A stretch of DNA of 64,000 nucleotides. Source: Methylobacterium ajmalii (lineage in GTDB: Bacteria; Pseudomonadota; Alphaproteobacteria; Rhizobiales; Beijerinckiaceae). This document shows, one piece after another, positions 40,427 to 49,587 of the stretch (positions within the stretch are counted from its first letter, which is position 1; each line of letters begins with the position of its first letter). Both the position numbers and the translations under genes were made by a program. The DNA lies in NCBI RefSeq assembly GCF_016613415.1, contig NZ_JACWCT010000100.1, forward strand, positions 57,364 through 121,363, in the 5' to 3' direction. Below the pieces are notes generated by a model. It saw only the letters and a program-made list of their open reading frames with translations. It was not told where the DNA came from and searched no databases.

Positions 40427-42771
40427 CAGCGGCCCTCCCGCAGCACGTAGGTGTAGAACCGGATGCGCCCGTCCGGCTCGACCTGGCGGTAGACACCCTG
40501 GATCTCGGCCTCGAAGCCCGGAAACAGGTTGGCGGCGGCCTCGAACATCTTGAAGTAGTCGAGCATGGGCTTTGCCCGCTCGTCGAGCCGCTCGCCCGGC
40601 AGCACCGTGCCGATGCCGGGCGGGTAGACCAGCATCAGCGTCGTGGCGATGCGCCCCTCGGCTTCCGCGATCGGCACGAAGTCGACATTGTTGCGGGTCA
40701 GCATCTGGGCCGCGGCCTTCGGCGGCATCACCATCTCGGGCAGGTGCTCGGGCATGAACTGCTTGCGCTGCAGCCCCGAGGTCCCGGCCTGCCGGTGGAA
40801 GGCGTGGTAGTCGGCGCAGAGGTCGCGCAGGCGCACGCCGCCGTAGCGCTGCGGCCGGCGCCGGACGAATTCCGGCATCGCCTCCTCCAGGAGCACGTTG
40901 TCGTCGTGCAGGCGCTTGAAGGCGACGAGCCCCGAGATCAGCGTGCCGGCCTTCGAGGATTCGACGCCCGGCGTCAGCAGGAAGAGCAGCGAGTTGAGGT
41001 CGTTCTTCTCCGGGACGATGCGGTTCTCGCGCAGGTACTGGGCGACGATCGGAGCCGGCACGCCGTGCTCGGTGTACTCGCCGGTCTGCCGGTCGAAGCC
41101 GGGGGTCAGCACCGTGAGCTTGTTCGGGTCGGTGATGGCGTAGCCCGGCGCGACATGGGTGAAGCCGTGCCAGCCCGCCCCGGGCTTCAGCTCCCAGTGG
41201 CGCGCATCGGAGGCGAGCTCGTCGGTCGGCAGGCTCTCCCACGGCACCTCGGCGCCGCCCGCGCCCGTCGCCGTGTCGGGCACGAAGGGATCGAAGAACC
41301 AGCGGCGCTTGGGATCACGCTCGTTCTCCTCGAACTCCTTGCGGATCGCCCGCACCTTCTTGCGCCACTCGATGCCGAGCCGGATCGTGTCGTCCCACAG
41401 GATCATGCCGGAGCGCCCCTTCATCATCTGGGCGCCGACGTCGAGGGAGGCGAAGAGGGGGTAGAACGGCGAGGTCGAGGCGTGGACGAGGAAGCTCTCG
41501 TTGAGGCGCCGGTGCTCCACCCGCCGGGTCTGGCCGCGGATATGGCCGTCCTTGGTGTGGATCTGCGAGGCCTGGGAGAAGCTCGCGAGCTGCTTGTGGG
41601 TCGATTGGGTGGCGATGATGCCGGGCGAGGTCTCGTCGAGACCCGTCAGCCCCATGGCGTAGCGACCCTGGAACAGGGGATGGAACTTCATGAAGCCGGC
41701 CCAGGCCTCGTCGAACAGGATGTAGTCGCAGAGGTGGCCGATCCTGGCGACGATCTCGCGGGCGTCGTAGATCGTGCCGTCATAGGTGCATTGCTCGATG
41801 ACCGCGACGCGGAACGGCCGCTCCTTGCGCCACGCCTCCTTGTCCTTGACCAGCGGGTTGTCGCGGATCTTCCGGCGGATCTTCTCCTCGTCCAGCGCCT
41901 CGTGGAAGATCGGGCCGATCAGCCCGTAGGCGTTGCGGTCGGTCTCCAGAAAGATCGGGATGCCGCCGCCGAGGAACAGCGCGCCGTGATGCGCCGCCTT
42001 GTGGTTGTTGCGGTCGAACAGCACCAGGTCGTCCTCGGCCACCAGCGAGGACAGGACGATCTTGTTCGAGGCCGAGGTGCCGTTGAGCACGAAGTAGGTC
42101 TTTTCGGCCCCGAAGATCTGGGCCGCCTCCTTCTGCGCCTTAAGCGCCGGCCCCTCGTGGGTCAGGAGGTCGCCGAGATCGAGCACCGAGTTGTCGAGGT
42201 CGTCGCGAAAGATCGCCTCGCCCAAGTGCTCGACGAAGATGCGGCCGATCGGCGAGCGGTTGTAGAAGATGCCGCCGTTGTGGCCGGGGCAGGTCCAGAG
42301 CTGGTTGCCCTTCTCGGCGTAGTCGACCAGCGCGCCGAAGAACGGGGTCTTGAGGGTCTCGGCGTATTGCGTCACGCGGCTGACGAGGCCGCGGGCGATG
42401 AATTCGGGGGTTTCCTCGGCGAGGAAGATGTAGCCGTCGATGAAGTCGAGCAGCTCGACCGGAATGTCCTCGAGCCGCTTGCGCCGGACCATGATGACGA
42501 TCGGCATCTCGAGGCCGCGCTTGCGCATCATGTCGATGAGCGCCGCCGCCTTGCCGTCGAGGCCGCGCTTGCCCCAGTCCACCACCAGGCAGCCGACCGC
42601 CGCGTCGGTCTGGACCGCGATCGCCGCGTCCTCGACCCGCCGCGCCCGCACCACCTCGAAGCCGCGATGCTCGACCGCCGCCACGATCTGGTTGACGCGC
42701 ACGCCCTCCAGGTCGTCCGGATCGAAGGCCGGCGTGCACATCAGCACGGTAAAGCGGCGGTGGAAATCCAT
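40426..42771 (-). CDS. Orn/Lys/Arg decarboxylase, PLP fold type I
   Basis: A 781-residue decarboxylase of the large bacterial ornithine/lysine/arginine group. An N-terminal receiver-like wing domain (residues 1-130) precedes the PLP core, where GTSASNKIVLSSLV binds phosphate, FDEAWAGF holds Asp354, and Lys393 in STHKQLASFSQ forms the Schiff base. The C-terminal domain ends at about 780. AGGAG lies 9 bases before the ATG. It converts a basic amino acid to a diamine or agmatine; an agmatinase-family gene 4 kb away (46586) would suit arginine, but the specificity cannot be read. Confidence 0.9.
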   Translation of the reverse strand: MDFHRRFTVLMCTPAFDPDDLEGVRVNQIVAAVEHRGFEVVRARRVEDAAIAVQTDAAVGCLVVDWGKRGLDGKAAALIDMMRKRGLEMPIVIMVRRKRLEDIPVELLDFIDGYIFLAEETPEFIARGLVSRVTQYAETLKTPFFGALVDYAEKGNQLWTCPGHNGGIFYNRSPIGRIFVEHLGEAIFRDDLDNSVLDLGDLLTHEGPALKAQKEAAQIFGAEKTYFVLNGTSASNKIVLSSLVAEDDLVLFDRNNHKAAHHGALFLGGGIPIFLETDRNAYGLIGPIFHEALDEEKIRRKIRDNPLVKDKEAWRKERPFRVAVIEQCTYDGTIYDAREIVARIGHLCDYILFDEAWAGFMKFHPLFQGRYAMGLTGLDETSPGIIATQSTHKQLASFSQASQIHTKDGHIRGQTRRVEHRRLNESFLVHASTSPFYPLFASLDVGAQMMKGRSGMILWDDTIRLGIEWRKKVRAIRKEFEENERDPKRRWFFDPFVPDTATGAGGAEVPWESLPTDELASDARHWELKPGAGWHGFTHVAPGYAITDPNKLTVLTPGFDRQTGEYTEHGVPAPIVAQYLRENRIVPEKNDLNSLLFLLTPGVESSKAGTLISGLVAFKRLHDDNVLLEEAMPEFVRRRPQRYGGVRLRDLCADYHAFHRQAGTSGLQRKQFMPEHLPEMVMPPKAAAQMLTRNNVDFVPIAEAEGRIATTLMLVYPPGIGTVLPGERLDERAKPMLDYFKMFEAAANLFPGFEAEIQGVYRQVEPDGRIRFYTYVLREGR

Positions 42772-43222
42772 CGGGCGGGGCTCCTGTCCGTAACGGTATG
42801 GCCTGCGTGTCGGCCCCTCTCATGACGTTCCGATGACGGTCCCGGCCCTGCGGCGAATCCGCTCGGCCTTTCGGCGCGGACACCCGCCTGCTCCGCCGGG
42901 CGTCCGAACGCCTCCCGCCCCGCGCAAAGTCCGGCCCGCACCGATCGAGGTCGGACCGTCGTCGAGACGGTCCGGGCGCTGCGCCACCCGTCCGGGCCGG
43001 ATTCGCAGAGTCCGCCGGGGAGTAGCCGTCGTCGGGCGCAAGGCTTGGGTGCATCTGTCGCGCAGGATGAAGCCGTTGCGCGACATCATTTCCGGACGAT
43101 TACAAAAAGCATCTGTGGGTAATTCCGCGCTGACCGTACGACGGTGGGTTGAAACTGCGCGGGCCTGCCCGATATCGGCACCATGCCCGTTCATCGGGTG
43201 CGTTGATTTAGGACGAATATCC
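42772..43222. promoter_or_regulatory. Divergent gap between decarboxylase and mucR
   Basis: A 451-bp region without a convincing gene. A candidate sigma-70-like promoter for mucR is TTGAAA (43149-43154), 16 bases, GATATC (43171-43176). Just upstream is a relatively AT-rich stretch (gattacaaaaagcatctg near 43097) that could be a MucR self-binding site. These assignments are weak and by eye. Confidence 0.35.
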
Positions 43223-43717
43223 GTGTCGCAAGAAAATCTGGTCCAGGACGTCGACTTCGTCGCCCTCGCCGCCGACGTCGTGTCGGCCTACGTCGCCAAC
43301 AACTCGGTTCCGGCCGCCGATCTGGCCGGCCTGATCGGCACCGTGCATACCGCCTTCCTGTCCCTCGGCCAGCCCGCCGCCAAGGAGGCCGAGAAGCCGA
43401 CGCCGCTGATGCCGATCAAGAAGACGGTGACCCCGGACTACCTGATCAGCCTTGAGGACGGGAAGCAGTACAAGTCGCTCAAGCGCCACCTCTCCACCCG
43501 CGGCCTCTCCCCCGAGGAGTACCGCCGCAAGTGGGGCCTGCCGCATGATTACCCGATGGTCGCCGCCAACTACGCCGCGCAGCGCTCCGAGCTGGCCAAG
43601 AGCATCGGCCTGGGCCGGGGCCGCACCGTCGCGGCGGCCGCCAAGCGCGCCTCGTCGGATGCCGTCGTGACGGCACCGATCGCCGACGCGAAGCCGGCCA
43701 AGCGCCGCCGCGCCTGA
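43223..43717 (+). CDS. MucR/Ros-family transcriptional regulator, zinc ligands substituted
   Basis: A 164-residue H-NS-like regulator of the Ros/MucR family that binds AT-rich DNA. Helical N-terminus (DVDFVALAADVVSAYVANN) is followed by the zinc-finger-like domain TPDYLISLEDGKQYKSLKRHL and SPEEYRRKWGLPHDYPMVA. The canonical first Cys is Ser76 and the second His is Arg93, so zinc is probably not bound; His89 remains. The C-terminus is a basic Ala/Lys/Arg tail. GTG start with AGGA 10 bases upstream. Confidence 0.9.
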   Translation: MSQENLVQDVDFVALAADVVSAYVANNSVPAADLAGLIGTVHTAFLSLGQPAAKEAEKPTPLMPIKKTVTPDYLISLEDGKQYKSLKRHLSTRGLSPEEYRRKWGLPHDYPMVAANYAAQRSELAKSIGLGRGRTVAAAAKRASSDAVVTAPIADAKPAKRRRA

Positions 43718-43809
43718 GGCCGCGGGCCGTCCCGTCCGGGACGGTACTCGTTACATCGCCGCGAGACCGCCCGGCAGCTCCGCGCTCCGGGCCGGACCGC
43801 GGATCTCGA

Positions 43810-43835
43810 GGGCGACCGGCGGGGGCCGGTCGCCC
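43810..43835. terminator. Bidirectional terminator
   Basis: Perfect 11-bp stem gggcgaccggc / gccggtcgccc with a GGGG loop, followed by TTCGCC. It lies between mucR and the convergent AraC gene. A smaller 7-bp hairpin (ccgtccc/gggacgg) at 43727-43744 precedes it. Confidence 0.65.
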
Positions 43836-43863
43836 TTCGCCTGTCAGGGCACCCCGATTCCGG

Positions 43864-44895
43864 TCACATCAATTCGCCGTGCCAGGGCATGAAGCCGAGC
43901 GGCGGGACGCCGGCCCGAGCGATGTGCGCGAGCCGGAGCGGACCGGCCCGGTCCGGGTCGGCAGGGCCGCGCGCGCCGCGCCGGTACTCGCCGGGCGGAA
44001 CGCCGAAGGCGTCGCGGAACAGCCGGCCGGCATGGCTCGGCGAGGTGAAGCCCGACGCGGTCGCGAGCTCGTCGACGGTGCGGTGCTCGTCGGGGCGCGA
44101 CAGGGAGCGGCGCAGCTGCGCCACGCGCCGCTGCTGCACGAACCGGGTGACCCCGCCTGCGGGCTCGAACAGGCGGTAGAGCACGCTGCGCGACACCCCG
44201 ATCCCGGCCGCGACCGTCGCGGCGGAGAGGTCGCGGTCGCCGAGATGCCGGTCGATATAGGCGGTCGCCCGGGCCCGGGCGCGCCCGGCGGCCACCGGAG
44301 GCGGGACCGATCCGGCCCGGTCGCGCAGCGAGGCCAGGGTCGCCCCGAGGAGCAGGCACAGCGAATCGGTCGCGACGCCGGCGAGGTGCGGCGTCAGCCC
44401 CGCGGCATGGGCGGCGAGCGAGCCAAGGAAATCGATCGACAGCCCTGCGGCGCCCGGGCCGAGCACCAGCCCATGCAGGTCGAGACCGTCGATCACCGCC
44501 GCATCGAGGCGGTCGCGGGCGATCGACGCGGTGACGATGTGCGCGCCCTCGGTCCAGGTGCGCTGCGGCCGGGTGAGGTCGAACAGCGCGAGGCTCCCGG
44601 CCTCGACCGCCCGGATCGCGCCGGGCACCTCCAGCATCATGCGCCCGGCGAGCACCAGGTGGAGCGTGACGTGGTCGAACCCGTCGCGGGCGACCCGGCG
44701 CGGCCCGCGGGCGTGCGATACCCCGGCGAGGCGGCGGTCGAAGACGAGCATGCGCGGCAGCCGGTGGGCGACGACCTCGGTCCGCAACGGGCCCGGCAGG
44801 CGATCGACGTCGGTGCCGCTGCTGTAGAGCGCGCGGTACGCCTCGAAGGCATCGTCGGCGGCGGGCAGGTCGGGGCCGAGGGTGATCGTGTCCAT
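43864..44895 (-). CDS. AraC-family transcriptional regulator
   Basis: A 343-residue regulator. The N-terminal ~200 residues are a cupin-like AraC-binding region (HVTLHLVLAGRMMLEVPG; LALFDLTRPQRTW). The C-terminal double helix-turn-helix includes AYIDRHLGDRDLSAATVAAG, SRSVLYRLFEPAGGVTRFVQ and ELATASGFTSPSHAGRLFRDAFG. It lies 57 bp downstream of an MFS gene on the same strand and may regulate it. Effector unknown. Confidence 0.88.
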   Translation of the reverse strand: MDTITLGPDLPAADDAFEAYRALYSSGTDVDRLPGPLRTEVVAHRLPRMLVFDRRLAGVSHARGPRRVARDGFDHVTLHLVLAGRMMLEVPGAIRAVEAGSLALFDLTRPQRTWTEGAHIVTASIARDRLDAAVIDGLDLHGLVLGPGAAGLSIDFLGSLAAHAAGLTPHLAGVATDSLCLLLGATLASLRDRAGSVPPPVAAGRARARATAYIDRHLGDRDLSAATVAAGIGVSRSVLYRLFEPAGGVTRFVQQRRVAQLRRSLSRPDEHRTVDELATASGFTSPSHAGRLFRDAFGVPPGEYRRGARGPADPDRAGPLRLAHIARAGVPPLGFMPWHGELM

Positions 44896-44952
44896 CGCCG
44901 CGCGGGGGGCTCCCTGGTCGGAGCGGACGGGGTGCTTCCGGCCCCCGACCTC

Positions 44953-46251
44953 TCAGCGGCGATCTTCTTCCGTTACGGCCGCCGGTCCTCGGAGGTAGCG
45001 CGCACCGAGCAGGAGGGCAATGATCCCGGCCGCATAGGCCGGCAGGCTCGCGGCCAGCAGGGCCTGGCCGAGCCCGGCCTCGCCGAAGACGCGATCGGCC
45101 AGGAGCCCGACCAGGGGCGGGCCCAGCCCGAACCCCGCGAGCGTCGTGCAGGCCACGAACGGCGCGGTGACGCGGCCGCGCAGCGCGCGCGGCGTCATGA
45201 GCTGCAGCCCCGCCAGCGTCGCGACCGAGCCGATGCCGAGGCCGAAGATCAGGGCGGCCAGCGCCGTCAGCGCGAGCCCGCGATCGTCCGCCAGCCCGAC
45301 GGTCGCGGCGAGCGGCAGGGTGCCGAGGAGCGCGCCGAGCACCAGCCGCCCGCCGGGCAGGCCGCGCCGGGCCGTGCGGTCGAGGAGGCGTCCGCCCGCG
45401 ACCTGGCCGAGCGGGGCGGCGACGGCGACGATCGTCCCGAACACCATCCCGGCGGAGGGCAGGGACAGGCCGAATCGGCGCACGAGCAGCGTCACCGCCC
45501 AGGCGTTGGTGGTCTGCACCACCAGGGTGACGGCGACCCCGGCGACCGCGAGGACGGCATAGCGCCCGGCATGCCGGGCGAGCCAGGGCGCGAGGGCCTG
45601 CCGCCGCGCCGGGCGGCCGCCGCCGCGCCCGGGATCGGGCAGGCGCAGGAGAAGGACCGCGAGGACGAGGTTCGGCACGACGCTGAGGGCGAACAGCACC
45701 CGCCAGGCCGCGACCGGGGCGCCGGGGCCGAGGGGGACCATCGCCGGCAGCAAGGCGAGGAGCCCGCCGCCGAGCCCCATCGCCGTCGCCCGGCCCAGGG
45801 TGGCGCCGGCGACGTAGAGCGAGACGCCCTGACCGATCCGGTCCCGCGGCTGGCGCGCCGCGATGAGCGCCAGGGCGGCCGGGGTGAGGACCGCCTGGCC
45901 GAGGCCCAGGGCCGCCCGGCCGAGGACCAGCTCCCCGAGGCCGGTCGCCAGCCCGCAGGCCAGGGAGGCCAGCCCCCAGACCAGGACCCCGGCGGCGATG
46001 AGGCGCGGGCGGTGGAGCCGGTCGACCAGGGGGCCGGCCGCCAGCGAGGCGACCGCGTAGGCCGCCACGAAGGCGGTGCCCTGGACGAGTCCGAGCTCGA
46101 AGTCGCTCAGGCGCAGGTCGGCCTTGATCGCCGGGGCGACCAGGGCGGCGATGAACCGGTCGGCGAAGGCGAGGAGGTGGGCGCCGGCCAGCAGCCACAC
46201 GCCGGGCCAGGCCGGCGCGAGGGCGAGGCGCCCGGGGCGGGGACGTCGCAT
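44953..46251 (-). CDS. MFS transporter
   Basis: A 432-residue major-facilitator protein with about twelve hydrophobic helices. The A-like motif GPLVDRLHRPRLIAAGVLVWG lies between TM2 and TM3, and RDRIGQGVSLYVAGATLGRA is in the TM4-5 region, resembling hexuronate/organic-anion carriers. Start ATG 46251 is chosen just before the first membrane helix; the frame is open upstream with low-complexity sequence. It is followed by an AraC regulator and is divergent from the ureohydrolase. Substrate unknown. Confidence 0.85.
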   Translation of the reverse strand: MRRPRPGRLALAPAWPGVWLLAGAHLLAFADRFIAALVAPAIKADLRLSDFELGLVQGTAFVAAYAVASLAAGPLVDRLHRPRLIAAGVLVWGLASLACGLATGLGELVLGRAALGLGQAVLTPAALALIAARQPRDRIGQGVSLYVAGATLGRATAMGLGGGLLALLPAMVPLGPGAPVAAWRVLFALSVVPNLVLAVLLLRLPDPGRGGGRPARRQALAPWLARHAGRYAVLAVAGVAVTLVVQTTNAWAVTLLVRRFGLSLPSAGMVFGTIVAVAAPLGQVAGGRLLDRTARRGLPGGRLVLGALLGTLPLAATVGLADDRGLALTALAALIFGLGIGSVATLAGLQLMTPRALRGRVTAPFVACTTLAGFGLGPPLVGLLADRVFGEAGLGQALLAASLPAYAAGIIALLLGARYLRGPAAVTEEDRR

Positions 46252-46585
46252 CGGCTCAGGCCCCGGCGGGCGCGGGTCCGGACCCGGCGGCGTGGTTCTC
46301 GCCCATGCGTGTCGGCTCTCCGGGCTGGGTGTCGCGCGAAGGCGGGCGCGGCGGCGGGGAAGCGGGCCTCGTCGCAGAAAACGCCGCCGACCGGAAGCCC
46401 GTCGGCGAGGCCCCGGCGCGATAGGGGCGGGCTTGCCAGCGCGGCCAGCCTGCGCTTCAGTCGCGCCCGGGCGGCGCGGGCCGAGGGCACGCCGGACGCG
46501 CCGGGGCTCCCTTCGCGGAAGCCGACCCCCCGAGTGCTGCGCCCGGCCGGCGGCGACCGACGGGCCCTTCCTCCCGGATTGTTCC
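46252..46585. other. Divergent intergenic region
   Basis: 334 bp between the MFS and ureohydrolase starts. It is GC-rich, with one 7-bp hairpin (cgccgac/gtcggcg at 46385-46407) and no gene or clear promoter box seen. Confidence 0.4.
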
Positions 46586-47629
46586 ATGGATCAGGCCAAG
46601 CTCGCGGCCCTTCGCGCCCGCTACCTCGACGCGACCGGCGGCGACATCGACGACCCGGATTTCGCCAAGGCGGCGCGCCAGCAATTCAGCGAGAGCGACC
46701 GGCGCAAGTGGCCGTTCGCCGACGTCGCGACCTTCCTCGACCTGCCCTACCGCCCCGACGCCGCGACGCTGCCCGATTTCGGCGGCCTCGACGTGGCGCT
46801 GATCGGCGTGCCGATGGATCTCGGCGTCACCAACCGGGCCGGCGCCCGCCACGGGCCGCGGGCGGTGCGGGCGGTCGAGCGCGTCGGCCCCTACGAGCAC
46901 GTCCTGCGCATGACCCCGGCCGCCGAGCTGAAGGCGGCCGATATCGGCGACGTGCCGTTCCGCAGCCGCTTCTCCCTCGAGAGCTGCCACGAGGACATCG
47001 AGGATTTCTTCGCCACGGTCGTGAAGGCCGGCGTGGTGCCGCTCGCTGTGGGCGGCGACCACTCGATCAGCCGCGCGACGCTGCGGGCGGTCGGCGCGTC
47101 GCGCCCGGTCGGCATGATCCACATCGATGCCCATTGCGACACCGGCGGCGTCTACGAGGGCTCGAAGTTCCACCACGGCGGTCCCTTCCGCCAGGCGGTG
47201 CTCGACGGCGTGCTCGATCCGGCGCGCACGATCCAGATCGGCATCCGCGGCGGCGCCGAGTACCTGTGGGAGTTCTCGTACGTCTCCGGCATGACGGTGA
47301 TCCACGCCGAGGAGGTCCCGCAACTCGGGCTTCCCGCGGTGATCGCCCGGGCCCGGGAGGTCGCGGGCGACGGCCCGACCTACCTCTCCTTCGACGTCGA
47401 CAGCCTCGATCCGGGCTTCGCCCCGGGCACCGGCACGCCCGAGATGGGCGGACTCACGCCCCGCGAGGTCCTGGATCTGCTGCGGGGACTGGCCGGCGTG
47501 AACATCGTCGGCGGTGACGTGGTCGAGGTGGCGCCGCAATACGATCCGACCAGCAACACGGCGCAATGCGCCGCGCAGGTGCTGTTCGAGCTGATGTGCC
47601 TGGTGGCGGCGGGGCGGAAGGTCGGTTAG
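46586..47629 (+). CDS. speB: Agmatinase-family ureohydrolase
   Basis: A 347-residue manganese ureohydrolase that releases urea from a guanidino compound. Metal ligands are visible: His159 in VGGDHSIS, Asp181/His183/Asp185 in IHIDAHCDTGG, and SFDVDSLDPGFAPGTGTPE. The protein is longer than SpeB of E. coli (306) by an N-terminal segment (RKWPFADVATFLDLPY), as in guanidinobutyrase and guanidinopropionase-like members. Agmatinase, guanidinobutyrase and related activities cannot be separated here. It is alone in its unit and convergent with a lactonase gene. Confidence 0.85.
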   Translation: MDQAKLAALRARYLDATGGDIDDPDFAKAARQQFSESDRRKWPFADVATFLDLPYRPDAATLPDFGGLDVALIGVPMDLGVTNRAGARHGPRAVRAVERVGPYEHVLRMTPAAELKAADIGDVPFRSRFSLESCHEDIEDFFATVVKAGVVPLAVGGDHSISRATLRAVGASRPVGMIHIDAHCDTGGVYEGSKFHHGGPFRQAVLDGVLDPARTIQIGIRGGAEYLWEFSYVSGMTVIHAEEVPQLGLPAVIARAREVAGDGPTYLSFDVDSLDPGFAPGTGTPEMGGLTPREVLDLLRGLAGVNIVGGDVVEVAPQYDPTSNTAQCAAQVLFELMCLVAAGRKVG

Positions 47630-47642
47630 CCGCCCTTCCGCG

Positions 47643-47664
47643 GGCCGGGGCTTACCCCCCGGCC
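47643..47664. terminator. Bidirectional hairpin at convergent gene ends
   Basis: Perfect 8-bp stem ggccgggg / ccccggcc with CTTACC loop, overlapping the stop codon of the lactonase gene (47652-47654). Confidence 0.5.
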
Positions 47665-48587
47665 ACGCCCTGCGCATCGACGTAGACCGCATAGAGCGAC
47701 TGGCTTGCCGCCATGAACAGCCGGTTGCGGTGGCGGCCGCCGAAGCAGAGGTTGGCGCAGCGCTCCGGCAGTCGGATGCGGCCGATCAGCTGTCCTTCGG
47801 GGTTGAACACCATCACCCCGTCGAGGGCGTCGTCGCCCATGCCCCAGCCGCACCACAGGTTGCCGTCGGTGTCGCAGCGGAAGCCGTCCGGCGTGCCGGG
47901 GCCGGCATCGATGTGGACGCGCTGGTTGCTCAAGCGTGCCCCCGAGACGTCGAAGGCGAGGATGCGGCGGTTCGGCTGCGCCCGCGACTCGACGAGGTAG
48001 AGGATCGATTCGTCGGGGGAGAAGCACAGGCCGTTCGGCCCGGCGAGGTCGGTCGCCGCGGCTTCCAGCATTCCCGTGACCGGGTCGAGCCGGTAGACGT
48101 TCTGCGGCAGTTCGGGCTCGGCCCGCTCGCCCTCGTAGTTGCCGAGGATGCCGAAGGGCGGGTCGGTGAACCAGACCGCGCCGTCACGGGCCACCACCAC
48201 GTCGTTGGGCGAGTTGAGGCGCTTGCCCTCGAAACTGTCGGCGAGCACCGTGACGGCGCCGTCGTACTCGGTGCGCGTCACCCGCCGCCCGCCATGCTCG
48301 CAGGTGACGAGACGGCCCTGGCGGTCGCGGGTGTTGCCGTTGGCGAAGTTCGACGGCTTGCGGAAGGCCGAGACCGCGCCGGTCTCCTCGTCGTACCGCA
48401 GAATGCGGTTGTTGGGGATGTCGCTCCACAGGAGGGCGCGCGTATCCCCGAACCAGACCGGGCCCTCGCTCCAGCGGCACCCGGTGGCGAGACGCTCGAC
48501 CCCGGCGCTGAACACCCGGTAGCGGGCGAAGGACGGATCGATGACCTCGATGGCGGGGTCGGGATACCGGATCGTCGGCGTCCACAC
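47652..48587 (-). CDS. SMP-30/gluconolactonase-family lactonase (paralogue)
   Basis: A 311-residue beta-propeller lactonase closely related to the one at 4042-4944. Shared blocks: EGPVWFGDTRALLWSDIPNN, GRLVTCEHGGRRVTRTEYDG, GKRLNSPNDVVV, VWFTDPPFGI and AGPNGLCFSPDE, which carry the metal ligands (Glu of EGP, Asn/Asp of SPND). Start GTG 48587 has GGGAGG 9 bases upstream. It is divergent from a uronate-dehydrogenase-like gene whose product would be a sugar-acid lactone, a plausible substrate. Confidence 0.88.
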   Translation of the reverse strand: MWTPTIRYPDPAIEVIDPSFARYRVFSAGVERLATGCRWSEGPVWFGDTRALLWSDIPNNRILRYDEETGAVSAFRKPSNFANGNTRDRQGRLVTCEHGGRRVTRTEYDGAVTVLADSFEGKRLNSPNDVVVARDGAVWFTDPPFGILGNYEGERAEPELPQNVYRLDPVTGMLEAAATDLAGPNGLCFSPDESILYLVESRAQPNRRILAFDVSGARLSNQRVHIDAGPGTPDGFRCDTDGNLWCGWGMGDDALDGVMVFNPEGQLIGRIRLPERCANLCFGGRHRNRLFMAASQSLYAVYVDAQGVAGG

Positions 48588-48753
48588 GGGGGCGTTCCTC
48601 CCTTGTCGTCGTTGTCGGCGCGGACCTTCGCGGGCCGCGGGCGCCGACGCAACCCGCGATCCGCGGCCTCGACGCTCGACGCCGGGCGCGCCCTCACCGA
48701 TGATGGCGCCCGAGGTGCCCCGTCCGAAGGGCGCCGGCACGGGAGGAGCGCGT

Positions 48754-49587
48754 ATGGGCGAGGCAACGGGGATGCGGGTCGCGCTGTCGGGAGCGGGCGG
48801 GCAGATCGGGGCGGTGCTGCGGCCGCGGCTCCTCGCGGCCGGGATCGTCCTGCGCTCCGGCGGCGGGCCGACGGCGCTGACGCCGCTCTCGGAGGCCGAG
48901 ACGGTGACGACCGGCGACCTGCGCGACGCCGATGCCGTCGACCGGCTGCTCGAAGGCACCGAGGTCCTGGTCCACATGGCCGGCACCAGCGTCGAGAAGC
49001 CACTGCCGGGGGTGATCGAGAACAACCTCGTCGCGCTGCACGCGATCTACGAAGGGGCGCGGCGCCACGCCTTGCGCCGGGTGGTGTTCGCCAGTTCCAA
49101 CCACGCCTTCGGGATGCACTCGGTGGAGTCCCGCCTCGATCCCGACGCGCCGTTCCGGCCTGACGGCGCCTACGGCCTGAGCAAGGCCTGGGGCGAGCTG
49201 ATGGGCCGGATGTACTGGGACCGCCACGGCATCGAGGGGGTGGCGCTGCGCATCGGCAGCGCCCTGCCGCGGCCGACGGAGTTCCGCCACCTCTCGACCT
49301 GGCTCGGCCACGACGACCTCGCCCAGCTCGTCCTGCGCAGCATCGCGGCGCCGGTGCCCGGCTATGTCGCGGTCTGGGGCGCCTCGGACAACCCGCGCAG
49401 CTACTGGAACAACGCGGACGCCGCCGCGGCGATCGGCTACCGCCCGACCCAATCGGCGGAGGACTGGGCCGAGGAGATCCTGGCGCAGGAGAACCCCCTC
49501 GACCCGATCGCCCGCACCCTCCAGGGCGGCAGCTTCACGACGATGGACTACACGCCGCAGGCCGGGCGGCCGAAGCGAGGCACTTAG
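48754..49587 (+). CDS. NAD-dependent uronate dehydrogenase-like epimerase-fold protein
   Basis: A 277-residue extended short-chain dehydrogenase. The NAD motif SGAGGQIG is near the N-terminus (residues 12-19), the catalytic region reads SSNHAFGMHSVESRLDPDAP and the Tyr-Lys pair is in YGLSKAWGE, followed by GVALRIGSALPRP. These match uronate dehydrogenase (hexuronate to aldarolactone) better than sugar epimerases. GGAGG precedes the ATG; an internal ATG at 48772 is possible. Divergent from the SMP-30 lactonase, giving a dehydrogenase-lactonase pair. No signal peptide. Confidence 0.8.
   Translation: MGEATGMRVALSGAGGQIGAVLRPRLLAAGIVLRSGGGPTALTPLSEAETVTTGDLRDADAVDRLLEGTEVLVHMAGTSVEKPLPGVIENNLVALHAIYEGARRHALRRVVFASSNHAFGMHSVESRLDPDAPFRPDGAYGLSKAWGELMGRMYWDRHGIEGVALRIGSALPRPTEFRHLSTWLGHDDLAQLVLRSIAAPVPGYVAVWGASDNPRSYWNNADAAAAIGYRPTQSAEDWAEEILAQENPLDPIARTLQGGSFTTMDYTPQAGRPKRGT

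Noticed and set aside
46372..46388. Second copy of the 49.6-kb palindrome (cgtcgcagaaaacgc)
   Set aside because: Only one arm resembles the element and no inverted partner lies nearby; likely chance.
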